From assembly GCF_000379765.1 (NCBI RefSeq), contig NZ_KB903509.1, positions 62,001 to 126,000 on the forward strand: a DNA stretch of 64,000 nucleotides, read 5' to 3'. Below are positions 16,966 to 27,153 of this stretch, piece by piece; within the stretch, counting starts at the first letter, position 1, and every line of letters starts with the position of its first letter. The position numbers and the translations under genes were made by a program. The notes beneath the pieces are model-generated. The model did not search any database and was not told where the DNA came from. It worked only from the letters and a program-made list of their open reading frames with translations. The stretch comes from Flexithrix dorotheae DSM 6795 (GTDB lineage: Bacteria > Bacteroidota > Bacteroidia > Cytophagales > Flammeovirgaceae).

Positions 16966-19900
16966 CTACATATTTCGTCTATACTGCCCGCCCACTTCAA
17001 ATAATGCATGGGTAATCTGGCCTAAAGAACATATTTTAGTAGCTTCCATCAATTCCTCAAACAGGTTCTTTTTTTCCAGAGCGGCTATCTTGAGGTTTTC
17101 CAGTGCATCCTTAATTTTCGTTTGATTGGCCTCATGCAAATTTTCCCTTGTGTTTATCTGGAATTGCTTTTCCTCCTCTGTTGACCTGATTACATTTTCA
17201 GGAATGATGGTTGGAGAACCTTCAGTAGACAGATATGTATTTACACCAATTATCGGAAACTCACCAGAATGCTTTAATGTTTCGTAGTACATGGATTCTT
17301 CCTGAATTTTAGTTCGCTGGTACATGGTTTCCATAGCACCAAGCACTCCTCCCCTTTCGGTAATTCTATCAAACTCTGCCATTACCGCTTCTTCTACCAA
17401 ATCTGTTAGTTCTTCAATTATAAATGAACCCTGAAGCGGGTTTTCATTTTTAGCCAAACCAGATTCCTTATTGATTATTAACTGAATGGCCATGGCTCTT
17501 CTTACCGATTCTTCGGTTGGCGTAGTGATCGCTTCATCATAGGCGTTGGTATGCAGAGAGTTACAATTATCATAAATAGCATAAAGTGCCTGCAATGTGG
17601 TACGGATATCATTAAAGGAAATCTCCTGAGCATGCAGAGACCGGCCTGAGGTCTGGATATGATACTTGAGTTTCTGTGAGCGCTCATTTCCACCATATTT
17701 CAGTTTCATGGCTTTTGCCCAAATTCTTCTGGCTACTCTGCCAATTACAGCATATTCCGGATCGAGTCCATTGGAAAAGAAAAAGGAAAAATTAGGGGCA
17801 AAATCGTCAATATGCATACCTCTGCTGAGGTAATATTCTACAAAGGTAAAACCATTGCTTAGGGTAAAAGCCAACTGAGATATAGGATTTGCTCCGGCTT
17901 CGGCAATGTGATAACCTGAGATAGAAACAGAATAGAAGTTTCGTACATTTTGATCAATAAAATACTGCTGCACATCTCCCATCAAACGCAAAGAAAATTC
18001 TGTAGAATAAATACAGGTATTCTGAGCCTGGTCTTCCTTTAATATATCTGCCTGAACGGTTCCTCTCACTTTGGTAAGTGTTTCCGCCTTAATTTTTTCA
18101 TAAATCTCACCGGGCAGAACCTCATCTCCGGTTACACCCAGCAACATCAGCCCTAATCCATCATGAGTTGGAGGTAATTCCCCATTATAGAAAGGCCTTT
18201 CTACACCTTTCTTTTGGTAGATTTCCTCAATTTTTTGATTGATCTCCTTTTCTAATCCATTTTCTTTAATATACAATTCACATTGCTGATCAATGGCTGC
18301 ATTCATAAAAAAGGCACAAATAGTGGCAGCCGGGCCATTAATTGTCATGGAAACGGATGTAGTAGGGTCGGATAAATTGAAGCCCGAATACAATTTTTTA
18401 GCATCATCCAGGCAACAAACATTTACACCCGAGTTACCAATTTTCCCATAAATATCAGGGCGATAATCCGGATCTTCTCCATATAAAGTAACTGAATCGA
18501 ATGCTGTAGAAAGCCGGGCAGCAGGCAAACCTTCAGAAACATAATGAAATCGCTTATTTGTCCTTTCCGGTCCTCCTTCTCCGGCAAACATTCGGGTGGG
18601 GTCCTCATTTTGTCTTTTGAATGGGAATACGCCAGCTGTATAGGGAAATTCTCCAGGCACATTTTCCTGTAGATTCCACTTTAATATATCGCCCCAACCG
18701 GAATAACCTGGTAAAGCAATTTTCTTAATTTTGGAATGAGAAAGAGATTTTGTTGTTGTTGCTACCTTTATTTCCCGGTTACGCACTTTATAAACAAACT
18801 CCTCCCCCTGATAAGCGGACTTTTTGGCTTCCCAATTTTCTAAAATCTGTTTATTATTTCGATCCAGCTTTAGGGCTATTTCTTTTTTTATTTCCCCTAG
18901 TCTGGTTATGATTTCTTCCTCATTTTCGCTCCTAAGTTCTTTCAAAGTTGATTCAAGTGCTGCATAACGATTGGCAATTTCGGCCTGGTCATCCACCCAC
19001 TTATTGTAATCCCTTATTGTAGTGGAAATTTCGGACAAATACCTTACTCTTTTGGGGGAAATGATGGGATCTGACTGTGCATCAAATTGCAAAAACTTTC
19101 CTTCTCCCTTCCACTTTAACCCTACTTTATCATTCAATTTCTGTATGATTTCCCGATAGAGTTTATTCATCCCATCATCATAAAACTGAGAAGCGATAGT
19201 ACCAAAAACAGGCAGGTCATCCGTAGAGGCTTCCCACAAATTGTGATTCCTTTGGTATTGCTTTTTCACATCTCTCAAAGCATCCTGAGCCCCTTTTTTA
19301 TCGAACTTATTAATGGCAATAATATCGGCAAAGTCCAGCATGTCAATTTTCTCCAATTGGGTGGCTGCTCCATATTCCGGAGTCATGACATACAATGCCA
19401 GATCGGAATGATCTACTATTTCTGTATCAGACTGACCAATTCCTGAGGTTTCCAGAATAATAAGGTCAAACCCTGCTGCCTTTAAAATATGAAGTGTTTC
19501 CTGTACATGCTGAGAAAGTGCCAGATTAGATTGCCTGGTGGCAAGGGAACGCATGTAAACCTGGTTATTAAAAATGGAATTCATCCGAATTCTATCTCCC
19601 AACAATGCCCCTCCGGACTTTCTTTTGGAAGGATCCACAGATACAATAGCCATAGTTTTATTCGGAAAATCGAATAAAAAACGTCTCACAAATTCATCTA
19701 CCAGACTGGATTTTCCTGCCCCGCCAGTTCCGGTAATTCCCAGTACAGGAATGACTTTTTCTGGCCCTTCCTGTTTTAATTTTTTCAAATAATCCTGAAT
19801 CTCCTGAGGATAATTTTCTGTAGCTGAAATGATGCGGGCAATGGATTTTTTATCCCGGGTATTTAAGCCTTCCAATTCCCCGTTCAAACCTTTTCCAGTT

Positions 19901-20358
19901 GGAAAATCACATTGGGAAAGCATATCGTTAATCATGCCCTGAAGGCCAAGACTTCGCCCATCATCAGGAGAATATATTCTGGTAATTCCATAGGCCTGCA
20001 ACGCTTCTATTTCGGTGGGTAAAATAGTTCCTCCTCCCCCTCCAAACAGCTTAATATGTCCGCAATTATTCTCCTGGAGAAGATCAAAAGCATACTTAAA
20101 AAATTCCATATGCCCTCCCTGATAGGAAGTGATGGCAATTCCCTGGACATCTTCCTGAATGGCACATTCCACTATTTCCTGAACAGACCGGTTATGCCCT
20201 AAATGAATTATTTCAGCCCCTGAGGACTGCATAATCCTTCTCATTATATTTATGGCAGCATCATGGCCGTCAAAAAGGGATCCGGCTGTTACAATTCTAA
20301 TTTTGTTGGTTGATTGGTAAGGTTCAATGATTTTCATTTCTTTGTTTTTTGATAGCAT
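16966..20358 (-). CDS. icmF: Fused isobutyryl-CoA mutase IcmF
   Basis: 1130-residue coenzyme B12 enzyme that interconverts isobutyryl-CoA and n-butyryl-CoA, with its chaperone built in. Order of domains: B12-binding Rossmann domain (about 20-150; [11 protein letters not shown] and LFGGGGG), MeaB-like GTPase (about 195-420; Walker [14 protein letters not shown], Asn/Lys recognition AINKFDKKG), a linker, and the mutase TIM barrel (about 560-1130; [46 protein letters not shown]). This order is specific to IcmF; methylmalonyl-CoA mutase has separate chaperone. Met8 is an equally plausible start. Shares a 240-base divergent region with the sensor kinase gene. Confidence 0.93.
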   Translation of the reverse strand: MLSKNKEMKIIEPYQSTNKIRIVTAGSLFDGHDAAINIMRRIMQSSGAEIIHLGHNRSVQEIVECAIQEDVQGIAITSYQGGHMEFFKYAFDLLQENNCGHIKLFGGGGGTILPTEIEALQAYGITRIYSPDDGRSLGLQGMINDMLSQCDFPTGKGLNGELEGLNTRDKKSIARIISATENYPQEIQDYLKKLKQEGPEKVIPVLGITGTGGAGKSSLVDEFVRRFLFDFPNKTMAIVSVDPSKRKSGGALLGDRIRMNSIFNNQVYMRSLATRQSNLALSQHVQETLHILKAAGFDLIILETSGIGQSDTEIVDHSDLALYVMTPEYGAATQLEKIDMLDFADIIAINKFDKKGAQDALRDVKKQYQRNHNLWEASTDDLPVFGTIASQFYDDGMNKLYREIIQKLNDKVGLKWKGEGKFLQFDAQSDPIISPKRVRYLSEISTTIRDYNKWVDDQAEIANRYAALESTLKELRSENEEEIITRLGEIKKEIALKLDRNNKQILENWEAKKSAYQGEEFVYKVRNREIKVATTTKSLSHSKIKKIALPGYSGWGDILKWNLQENVPGEFPYTAGVFPFKRQNEDPTRMFAGEGGPERTNKRFHYVSEGLPAARLSTAFDSVTLYGEDPDYRPDIYGKIGNSGVNVCCLDDAKKLYSGFNLSDPTTSVSMTINGPAATICAFFMNAAIDQQCELYIKENGLEKEINQKIEEIYQKKGVERPFYNGELPPTHDGLGLMLLGVTGDEVLPGEIYEKIKAETLTKVRGTVQADILKEDQAQNTCIYSTEFSLRLMGDVQQYFIDQNVRNFYSVSISGYHIAEAGANPISQLAFTLSNGFTFVEYYLSRGMHIDDFAPNFSFFFSNGLDPEYAVIGRVARRIWAKAMKLKYGGNERSQKLKYHIQTSGRSLHAQEISFNDIRTTLQALYAIYDNCNSLHTNAYDEAITTPTEESVRRAMAIQLIINKESGLAKNENPLQGSFIIEELTDLVEEAVMAEFDRITERGGVLGAMETMYQRTKIQEESMYYETLKHSGEFPIIGVNTYLSTEGSPTIIPENVIRSTEEEKQFQINTRENLHEANQTKIKDALENLKIAALEKKNLFEELMEATKICSLGQITHALFEVGGQYRRNM

Positions 20359-20597
20359 TTTTATATAATAGACAAAGAATGCTTTCAGGTTTTAAAGTTT
20401 GAAATAACCAGGATTAATTTTAATCTCCGCTAGAAATTATTCAGGGAAATTTCTTCTATCTACAAACGACTTTTCCTGTGACTATAAATAATAGAATAAA
20501 CAGGATCAATTAAATGACATTTTTGTAAAATTAAGTAATTAAATTAAGGTTTTTTCCTATCCACCAAAACCACTTAAATAGCATAAACCAATTTCGG

Positions 20598-23500
20598 ATG
20601 ATTTTTTTTAAATTAAAATATTGCCGATTAATTTTCCTTGCTTTAATCATCCAAAACGGGGTTCTTGCTATTGCCCAGGATCAATTCTCTTTCAAAAGTT
20701 ATAATGTAAAACAAGGCCTTTCAAACAATTTTGTAAGAAATATTATACAAGGAGAAAATGGCTTTATCTGGATAGCAACCAGCGATGGGTTAAATAAATT
20801 TGATGGATATTCCTTTAAAATTTTCAGGAACGATCCTGAAGATTCAAACAGCCTCTCTAATAATAATATTAATCAAATTGCCCTGGATAAAAATGGGAAA
20901 ATATGGTTGGGGACCTGGGGAGGAGGAATCAATGTATTTGACCCTGAGGTTGAAAAATTCATCAGGTTACCTTACGAACTGGAAATTGATGGTAAAAAAA
21001 TAAATGCCAGTTTTATCAATAATCTATTCAACGATTCTAAAGGGAATATCTGGGTTGGGATAAATGAAGCTGGTCTGTTTAAATTCAATGTAGATGACTT
21101 TTCGTTTTTGGCCTATCAACACAAAAACAATGAAAACGGACTAAGTCGTAACAGGGTGATGGACATAGAGGAGGATGATAAAGGTAATATTTGGATTGCC
21201 ACATTTGGTGGTGGCTTAAATAAACTTAATCCCAATACCCACCAGTTCACGATTTACGGACTGGGGAAAAACCACCCGGATTCTTTAAATACTGAGCTGT
21301 TATATAGCGTATTTTTTGACAGCAAAGGTCGCTTATGGATTGGAAGCTGGGGAGATGGACTTTTTAAAATGGACCCTGAAACTGAAAAGTTCCAAGGATA
21401 TCAGGCTAGTAATAAGGACTTAAACAGCCTTAAAAGTAATGACATATGGCAAATTGAGGAGACAAATGATGGAAAAATATGGATTGGAAGTGATATAGGT
21501 TTGGCATTGTATAATGAAAAGCAGGATAATTTTCAAATCTTCACTCATGATCCTAATGATAATAAAAGTTTACCTGCAAATTCAATTAAAGGACTTACAG
21601 TAGATAACAATGGCCGGTTATGGATTGGTACTTACAATGGGGGAATAGCACTTTTAGACCAGAATGCAAGGATTTTCAAACACTATTATCAAAAAAAGGA
21701 AAATAAAAATTTTCTTTCATCTAATACTGTTTCCGCATTTTTAGAAATTAATCCGGAGGAAGTTCTAATAGGAACTGATGGAGGAGGCCTCAATTTATTT
21801 AATAAAAAAAAGGGGACGTTTATAAACATAGAAAGAGAATCAAATGATGGCATTCTGGGAAATAAAATAAAATACCTTTACAGAGATAAGAGAAATAGAA
21901 TTTGGATTGGATATTGGGGAGAAGGATTCGATCTTTTCGACCTAAACACAAAGTCTTTCAGGAATTATAAAATAAAAAAAGGGGAAAATACAGGTCCCAA
22001 TAGCAACAATATTTTGTCCATTGCGGAAGATGAGAATGGGGCAATTTGGTTGGGAACTTTTGGTGGTGGATTAAATAAATTTGATCCTGAAAAAGGCACA
22101 TTTGAATATTTTACCCAAATCCCAAATGAACCATCCAGTTTAGCAGATATCAACATTTGGGATTTTATTATTGATAAAAACGGGAAGTTCTATAATGGGA
22201 CAAGTAATGGTTTTATCGATTATTATGATCCCGCAGAAAACAAAGTCATTCATATTCGCACGTTCGATGATGTAAAAAATGCTTATACACCCCATGAAAT
22301 TTTTGAGGATTCAAAAGGTCAAATATGGATAGGTACCGGTGGCGGAGGATTAAAGCTGGTCAATACCGAAGATTTTTCCCTCAAAAGTTTTAATAAAACA
22401 TCTGGCCTGGCAAGTAATAATATAACCTCCATTATTGAAGATAAAAATGGCATATTATGGCTTGGAACCTATATGGGGATTACAAAATTTGACCCCAAAG
22501 TACTGAAGTTTACCAATTATGACATCAGCGATGGTTTACAAGATTTACACTTTAATCCAAAAGCGGCAACCCTTCTAAGTTCAGGAGAACTGATGTTTGG
22601 CGGAGTGAATGGTTTTAATATATTCCATCCTGACAGCATCCCGGAAGTAAACAATGAGAACCCTCTTGTTTTAACTAATTTCCAAATTTTCAATCAGGAC
22701 GTAAAAATAGGAGCAGAAGGCTCTCCTCTTAACAAAAACATATCCCAAACAAACGAAATTGTAATTAATCAAGATCAAATGGTTATCAGTTTTGAATATG
22801 CCTTAATTTCATTTACCGGAACTGACAAAGCCAGATATGCTTACAGGTTAAAAAACTTTGCTCATCCGCAATGGCAATATGTAGGTAAAGAAAGAAAAGT
22901 AACCTATACCAACCTGGAACCAGGCACCTATACTTTTGAGGTAAGAGCCAGCAAAGATGGAACCGACTGGGCTCAAAACGAAGCAAGATTAGTGATTAAA
23001 GTTTTACCTCCCTGGTGGGCCACCTGGTGGTTTCGCATAATTGCCTCCACCACCATCATAGGCTTAGGAGTGCTGCTGTATAAAATCAGGTTTAATTTTC
23101 TGGAACGCCAGAAAAAGATTCTGAAAAAAATGGTAGAAATCCGAACCCGGGAGTTGGACCAAAGCAATAAAATTCTTCGGGAACAAAAAACTGAAATCAA
23201 TGCACAGAATGAAGAACTGCAGGCAAGCCAGGAAGAGTTAAACGCTCAAAATCAAGAACTTACAGCTACCCTGGAGAAACTTAAAGAGACTCAGGGGCAA
23301 TTAGTTCAATCCGAAAAAATGGCTTCTCTTGGTATATTAACAGCCGGCATAGCCCATGAAATTAACAATCCTATTAATTTTATTAATGCCGGAGTGATTG
23401 GTTTGAAAAAATACTTAAATAATATTTTTAATCTAATCCATAGATATGAGGAAATCACTCCTGAAAATGTAGAAGAAAAATTAAAGGAAATTCAGGAGTT

Positions 23501-24101
23501 TATGGAACAAATTCAATTTAACCATACAATCGATCTGCTTATAAAGGTGTCCAATAATATCTCCATTGGGGTAGAAAGAACCACCGAAATTATAAAAGGG
23601 CTGAAAATTTTCTCCAGACAAGATAACCAACAGATAGATAACTATAATATTCATAATGGATTGGACTCTACCCTACTTTTAATAAGTAGTCAATTTAAAA
23701 ACCGGGTGGATATTATTAAAGAATACAACCCACTGCCAGAAATAAAGGCCTGCCCGGGTAAGATTAATCAGGTGTTTATGAATATTTTGATCAATGCTTT
23801 TCAGGCAATTGATGGGGAAGGGAAAGTCACTATTACCACTTCAACAAATGGTACTTTTGCCAAAGTTGCAATAAAAGACAACGGTTCTGGAATGCCTCAG
23901 GAAACTTCAAAACAAATTTTTGATCCTTTTTTCACCACCAAAGAAGTAGGTAAGGGTACTGGATTAGGCTTATTTATTTCCCATGGTATTTTGGAAGAAC
24001 ACGGGGGAAAAATAGAGGTCTCAAGCAAACTGGGACATGGCACTGAATTTACCATTTATTTACCATTTAGTGGAATTGCCTCAGAAAAGGAGTTGAATTA
24101 A
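20598..24101 (+). CDS. Two-propeller periplasmic sensor histidine kinase
   Basis: 1167 residues. Signal peptide (ending about AIAQ, 27), then about 700 residues of Reg_prop repeats of the form xIWIGTxGGGLNxFDP (12-14 copies, two beta-propellers), a Y_Y_Y domain (about 745-815), one TM helix (WWFRIIASTTIIGLGVLLY), a coiled coil rich in Asn/Gln/Glu, a dimerisation domain with GIAHEINNPINFIN (phospho-acceptor His920), and an ATPase domain (NILINAFQAI, DNGSGMP, GKGTGLGLFIS). Unlike SusR-type hybrids it has no receiver or AraC output, so it needs a separate regulator not found next to it. Confidence 0.92.
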   Translation: MIFFKLKYCRLIFLALIIQNGVLAIAQDQFSFKSYNVKQGLSNNFVRNIIQGENGFIWIATSDGLNKFDGYSFKIFRNDPEDSNSLSNNNINQIALDKNGKIWLGTWGGGINVFDPEVEKFIRLPYELEIDGKKINASFINNLFNDSKGNIWVGINEAGLFKFNVDDFSFLAYQHKNNENGLSRNRVMDIEEDDKGNIWIATFGGGLNKLNPNTHQFTIYGLGKNHPDSLNTELLYSVFFDSKGRLWIGSWGDGLFKMDPETEKFQGYQASNKDLNSLKSNDIWQIEETNDGKIWIGSDIGLALYNEKQDNFQIFTHDPNDNKSLPANSIKGLTVDNNGRLWIGTYNGGIALLDQNARIFKHYYQKKENKNFLSSNTVSAFLEINPEEVLIGTDGGGLNLFNKKKGTFINIERESNDGILGNKIKYLYRDKRNRIWIGYWGEGFDLFDLNTKSFRNYKIKKGENTGPNSNNILSIAEDENGAIWLGTFGGGLNKFDPEKGTFEYFTQIPNEPSSLADINIWDFIIDKNGKFYNGTSNGFIDYYDPAENKVIHIRTFDDVKNAYTPHEIFEDSKGQIWIGTGGGGLKLVNTEDFSLKSFNKTSGLASNNITSIIEDKNGILWLGTYMGITKFDPKVLKFTNYDISDGLQDLHFNPKAATLLSSGELMFGGVNGFNIFHPDSIPEVNNENPLVLTNFQIFNQDVKIGAEGSPLNKNISQTNEIVINQDQMVISFEYALISFTGTDKARYAYRLKNFAHPQWQYVGKERKVTYTNLEPGTYTFEVRASKDGTDWAQNEARLVIKVLPPWWATWWFRIIASTTIIGLGVLLYKIRFNFLERQKKILKKMVEIRTRELDQSNKILREQKTEINAQNEELQASQEELNAQNQELTATLEKLKETQGQLVQSEKMASLGILTAGIAHEINNPINFINAGVIGLKKYLNNIFNLIHRYEEITPENVEEKLKEIQEFMEQIQFNHTIDLLIKVSNNISIGVERTTEIIKGLKIFSRQDNQQIDNYNIHNGLDSTLLLISSQFKNRVDIIKEYNPLPEIKACPGKINQVFMNILINAFQAIDGEGKVTITTSTNGTFAKVAIKDNGSGMPQETSKQIFDPFFTTKEVGKGTGLGLFISHGILEEHGGKIEVSSKLGHGTEFTIYLPFSGIASEKELN

Positions 24102-24186
24102 TTGAATTGGTTCTGCAAAAGACAAAATGTGCAGGATGTATTAAACTTTTTACCCTGTTTTTATTTTTAATAAATAATGGAGCCAT

Positions 24187-24858
24187 ATGAATCGGACCGT
24201 GGATAAGTTTAAGCTTCCGTCTTTCAGCCCTTTCAATGCCTTTAGAAACTTTTTTAATAGCCTTTTAATGATACTTATCCTTTTCAAATCAACCTTAATT
24301 TCAAAAACCACATTCACTTTTTTCTGTTTGTTCACCCTCCTTTTTTTGTCCTGTAATCAGGATAAAAAGAAGACCATAGACAAGGAAAAACCAAAATATA
24401 AAACTACCGACAGTTCTGTTTTATTCTTCAAAAACCTCAGGCAGAGTTATTATGATAAAACAGAACATAAGGCGGGAAAAATTGATCAATACAGGATTAC
24501 CGAAAGAGTTCAGAACGAACAAAAACCTTTGGTAAATCTATGTATTTTACACAACTGGTTACAGGATGAAGCCTATATTCTTTTAGAACCCAATAGCTTT
24601 TTGGAAGAAGAACAGGGGCTGTCAGTTACCTGGCTCGATGAAATTAGTCAGGAATCGGGAAGCTATTATTATACTCAGGGAAATAGGGATGACCAGTTCA
24701 GGTTTGCCACAGAAATCTACCAAAGTATTCTAAAAGATCATCAATTAAAAATCACGGTGAACAGAGAAAAACATGATTTTTTAAAAAATGCTGAAGAAAG
24801 AGAAGCTTTCCGAAAAACCATGCTTGATTTTTACCGACTGGTGAATGTTATTCGATAA
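24187..24858 (+). CDS. Lipoprotein-like protein of unknown function
   Basis: 223 residues; I do not recognise the family. The start at 24187 has a GGAG four bases upstream, but the internal Met at 24268 would give a conventional lipoprotein signal (hydrophobic stretch then LLFLSCNQDKK), so that may be the true start. The mature domain is charged and mixed alpha/beta with EAYILLEPNSF and ITVNREKHDFL. No membrane segments in the mature part. Confidence 0.6.
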   Translation: MNRTVDKFKLPSFSPFNAFRNFFNSLLMILILFKSTLISKTTFTFFCLFTLLFLSCNQDKKKTIDKEKPKYKTTDSSVLFFKNLRQSYYDKTEHKAGKIDQYRITERVQNEQKPLVNLCILHNWLQDEAYILLEPNSFLEEEQGLSVTWLDEISQESGSYYYTQGNRDDQFRFATEIYQSILKDHQLKITVNREKHDFLKNAEEREAFRKTMLDFYRLVNVIR

Positions 24859-24878
24859 TTATTCATTTTTGTATTTTC

Positions 24879-25406
24879 CTACCCTAAGGTTTTATATTTC
24901 AATTCTACAATACCACCCGAATAGGTTTTACTTTCCTCCAACTTCAATTTAATTTCCTTTTTAGACTCAGGGAAAAGGGGAATGCCATTGCCCAATAAAA
25001 CAGGCATTTCAAAAATAATCAGTTCATCCACCAGGTCTGCCTCTAATAAAATTTTAATAATTTCCCCACCACCGATCAGCCAGATTCCTTTTCCTTCCCC
25101 CTGCTTCAACTTTTGGGTAAACTCCACAATATCTTCTTGTATATAAGTCACATTTTCATCCCTGGTTAATTCCATATTTCGGGTAAAAATAAAACCTTCC
25201 GTTCCCTTGTAAGGATATTCCACTCCAAACGAAAGCAATTGCTGATAGGTCTTATTTCCCATCAATACCGTATCAATGCCATCATAAAAGGCCTGATATC
25301 CATAATCATCACCTTCTTCACCTTCCGGTAGCCAGTCCACTGCTCCATTTTTTCGGGCAATATAACCATCGAGAGAAGTTGCGATATACAGAATTAAAGG
25401 TTTCAT
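24879..25406 (-). CDS. Dihydrofolate reductase / RibD-C family protein
   Basis: 175 residues with the pyrimidine reductase-like fold: LYIATSLDGYIARKNGAVDWL at the start, VLMGNKTYQQLLSFG, and the nucleotide-binding GIWLIGGGEIIKILLEADLVDELI segment. These belong to the RibD C-terminal/DHFR-like superfamily (YwjB/YyaP type). It likely uses NADPH, but the substrate is unknown. It starts back to back with the M28 peptidase frame; promoters lie between 25407 and 25467. Confidence 0.88.
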   Translation of the reverse strand: MKPLILYIATSLDGYIARKNGAVDWLPEGEEGDDYGYQAFYDGIDTVLMGNKTYQQLLSFGVEYPYKGTEGFIFTRNMELTRDENVTYIQEDIVEFTQKLKQGEGKGIWLIGGGEIIKILLEADLVDELIIFEMPVLLGNGIPLFPESKKEIKLKLEESKTYSGGIVELKYKTLG

Positions 25407-25467
25407 TTTGCTTTTAATTTTTATATTAGTGAGTAGATTAACATGTGTAAAAAACCTTAAAAATTTA

Positions 25468-26745
25468 ATGTCTCGAAATTACCTGATTTTTATAATTATT
25501 TTCATTTTTTTTTCTGCTTCGCACTTACCAGCTCAGGATATGGTAAGGGTAAATGAAGTGATTGATACTTTGTGTTCGCCAGAAATGTATGGCAGAGGTT
25601 ATACCTACCATGGAGATAAAATTGCGGCCAATTATATTGCCACTCAATTCAAAAATGCCGGACTAAAAAGCTATACCAATGACTATTCGCAACCATTTCA
25701 GCTTAATATCAACATTTTTCCCGATGACCTTGCCTTAAAAATTGGTAAAAGAACACTTATTCCGGGTAAGGAATTTATTATGGACCCATCTTCAGGGGGC
25801 TTTATAGGAAAGGGTAAAATCATTCCTGTAGACACCCTGATTTTCTCCGATTCAAATGCTTTAAAAGCTTTTTTAAAGGTGGATATAAAAGGTCAGGCTC
25901 TGGTATTGGACCAGAAATTTGAAAAGTTCATCTATGACCTTCCCAGACCCGGGATCGCTCATTTGTTACAAGCCGGTGCACTCCTTATTCTTACAGAAAA
26001 ATTAACTTTTGGAGCCTCCAGAAACCAACTTCAAATTGCCAAATTTCAGGTATTAAAAGATTGTTATCCCGAAAAAGCGAAGAAAGCAATTTTCCAGGTA
26101 GAAGCTGTACTACACAAATTTTATAAAACTCAAAATCTGGTAGGATATATCCCTGGCACCACTAAACCAGACTCTATCATTATTGTTTGCGCACATTACG
26201 ATCATTTGGGTACGATGGGTCAAAACGTTTATTTCCCCGGTGCCAATGACAATGCCAGCGGAGTGGCCATGTTATTGGAAATTGCCCACAAATACGGAAA
26301 AAATCCTTTGCCTTATACACTAGTCTTCATTGCATTTGGAGCAGAAGAAGCAGGCCTTGTTGGCTCTCACTATTTCACTCAATATCCCCTATTTGAGTTA
26401 TCAAAAACAAGATTTGTAGTGAACCTGGATTTATTTGGTACCGGAGAAGAGGGAATGATGGTGGTGAATGGAAAAGCGCTTACCAAAGAGTTTGAATGGA
26501 TAAAACAAATAAATGAGGAAAACAAATACCTTCCGGCCATAAAAAAAAGAGGCCAGGCCGCAAACTCTGACCATTACTTTTTTTCTCAAAATGGCGTTCC
26601 TGCATTTTTCTTTTACCTGATGGGTGACTGGCCAAATTACCATGATATTAACGATGTCCCAAACTTACCATTGACAAAATTTTCGGGGGCTTATAATTTA
26701 ATTAATGATTTTATTGAAAAATTGTCCACAAACCACGTTAAATAA
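25468..26745 (+). CDS. Secreted M28 family zinc aminopeptidase
   Basis: 425 residues from the ATG at 25468, chosen because MSRNYLIFIIIFIFFS...LPAQ is a signal peptide; the frame extends further to 25408. Two-zinc ligand set is visible: CAHYDHLG (His, Asp), GANDNASGVAMLLEIA (bridging Asp), FGAEEAGLVGS (catalytic Glu pair), NLDLFG (Asp) and NSDHYFF (His). An inserted PA-like region lies before the catalytic part. It should trim peptides in the periplasm or outside. Confidence 0.92.
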   Translation: MSRNYLIFIIIFIFFSASHLPAQDMVRVNEVIDTLCSPEMYGRGYTYHGDKIAANYIATQFKNAGLKSYTNDYSQPFQLNINIFPDDLALKIGKRTLIPGKEFIMDPSSGGFIGKGKIIPVDTLIFSDSNALKAFLKVDIKGQALVLDQKFEKFIYDLPRPGIAHLLQAGALLILTEKLTFGASRNQLQIAKFQVLKDCYPEKAKKAIFQVEAVLHKFYKTQNLVGYIPGTTKPDSIIIVCAHYDHLGTMGQNVYFPGANDNASGVAMLLEIAHKYGKNPLPYTLVFIAFGAEEAGLVGSHYFTQYPLFELSKTRFVVNLDLFGTGEEGMMVVNGKALTKEFEWIKQINEENKYLPAIKKRGQAANSDHYFFSQNGVPAFFFYLMGDWPNYHDINDVPNLPLTKFSGAYNLINDFIEKLSTNHVK

Positions 26746-27153
26746 AAATCAGGTTATTTTTAGATTAAAGCAACCATTTGAATTTTTTTAAACTAAACCA
26801 ACTTAAATGGAAATGTGTTGAATGCTTGATTGAATTCAAAAACTGTAACCTGATTGTTTTTTCTCAAGGCAAGTATTCCAACTAATAACTGTAAAACATG
26901 GTCTAAAAAACAAATATGCTACCTGATCCGAGAAATGGAGTTTCCAATGGACATGGAGAATGATTTGTTAAAGGACTTTATCAAAAAGAGAAATTTTAAG
27001 CATTAGAAAGCAGCATTTTAATTATTTTTGAAAAGCATTTTGTAATTTCATTTTTTAATCCTTGGATATTCATTTTTTGGCATAAATAAATTCCAATTTT
27101 AAAACAAGAGATTTTATTTTTTGAGGGAATAAGCCTAAAACACTACAATTTAG
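26746..27153. other. Intergenic region with a possible gene remnant
   Basis: About 400 bases without a supported gene. An open frame at 26854-27006 (no ATG until 26935; 23 aa from there) has protein-like composition, ending DLLKDFIKKRNFKH, and may be the tail of a decayed gene. No hairpin terminator was found for the M28 gene. Confidence 0.3.

Noticed and set aside
24150-24335. Minus-strand 61-codon frame
   Set aside because: Antisense to the lipoprotein-like gene and without any protein feature.
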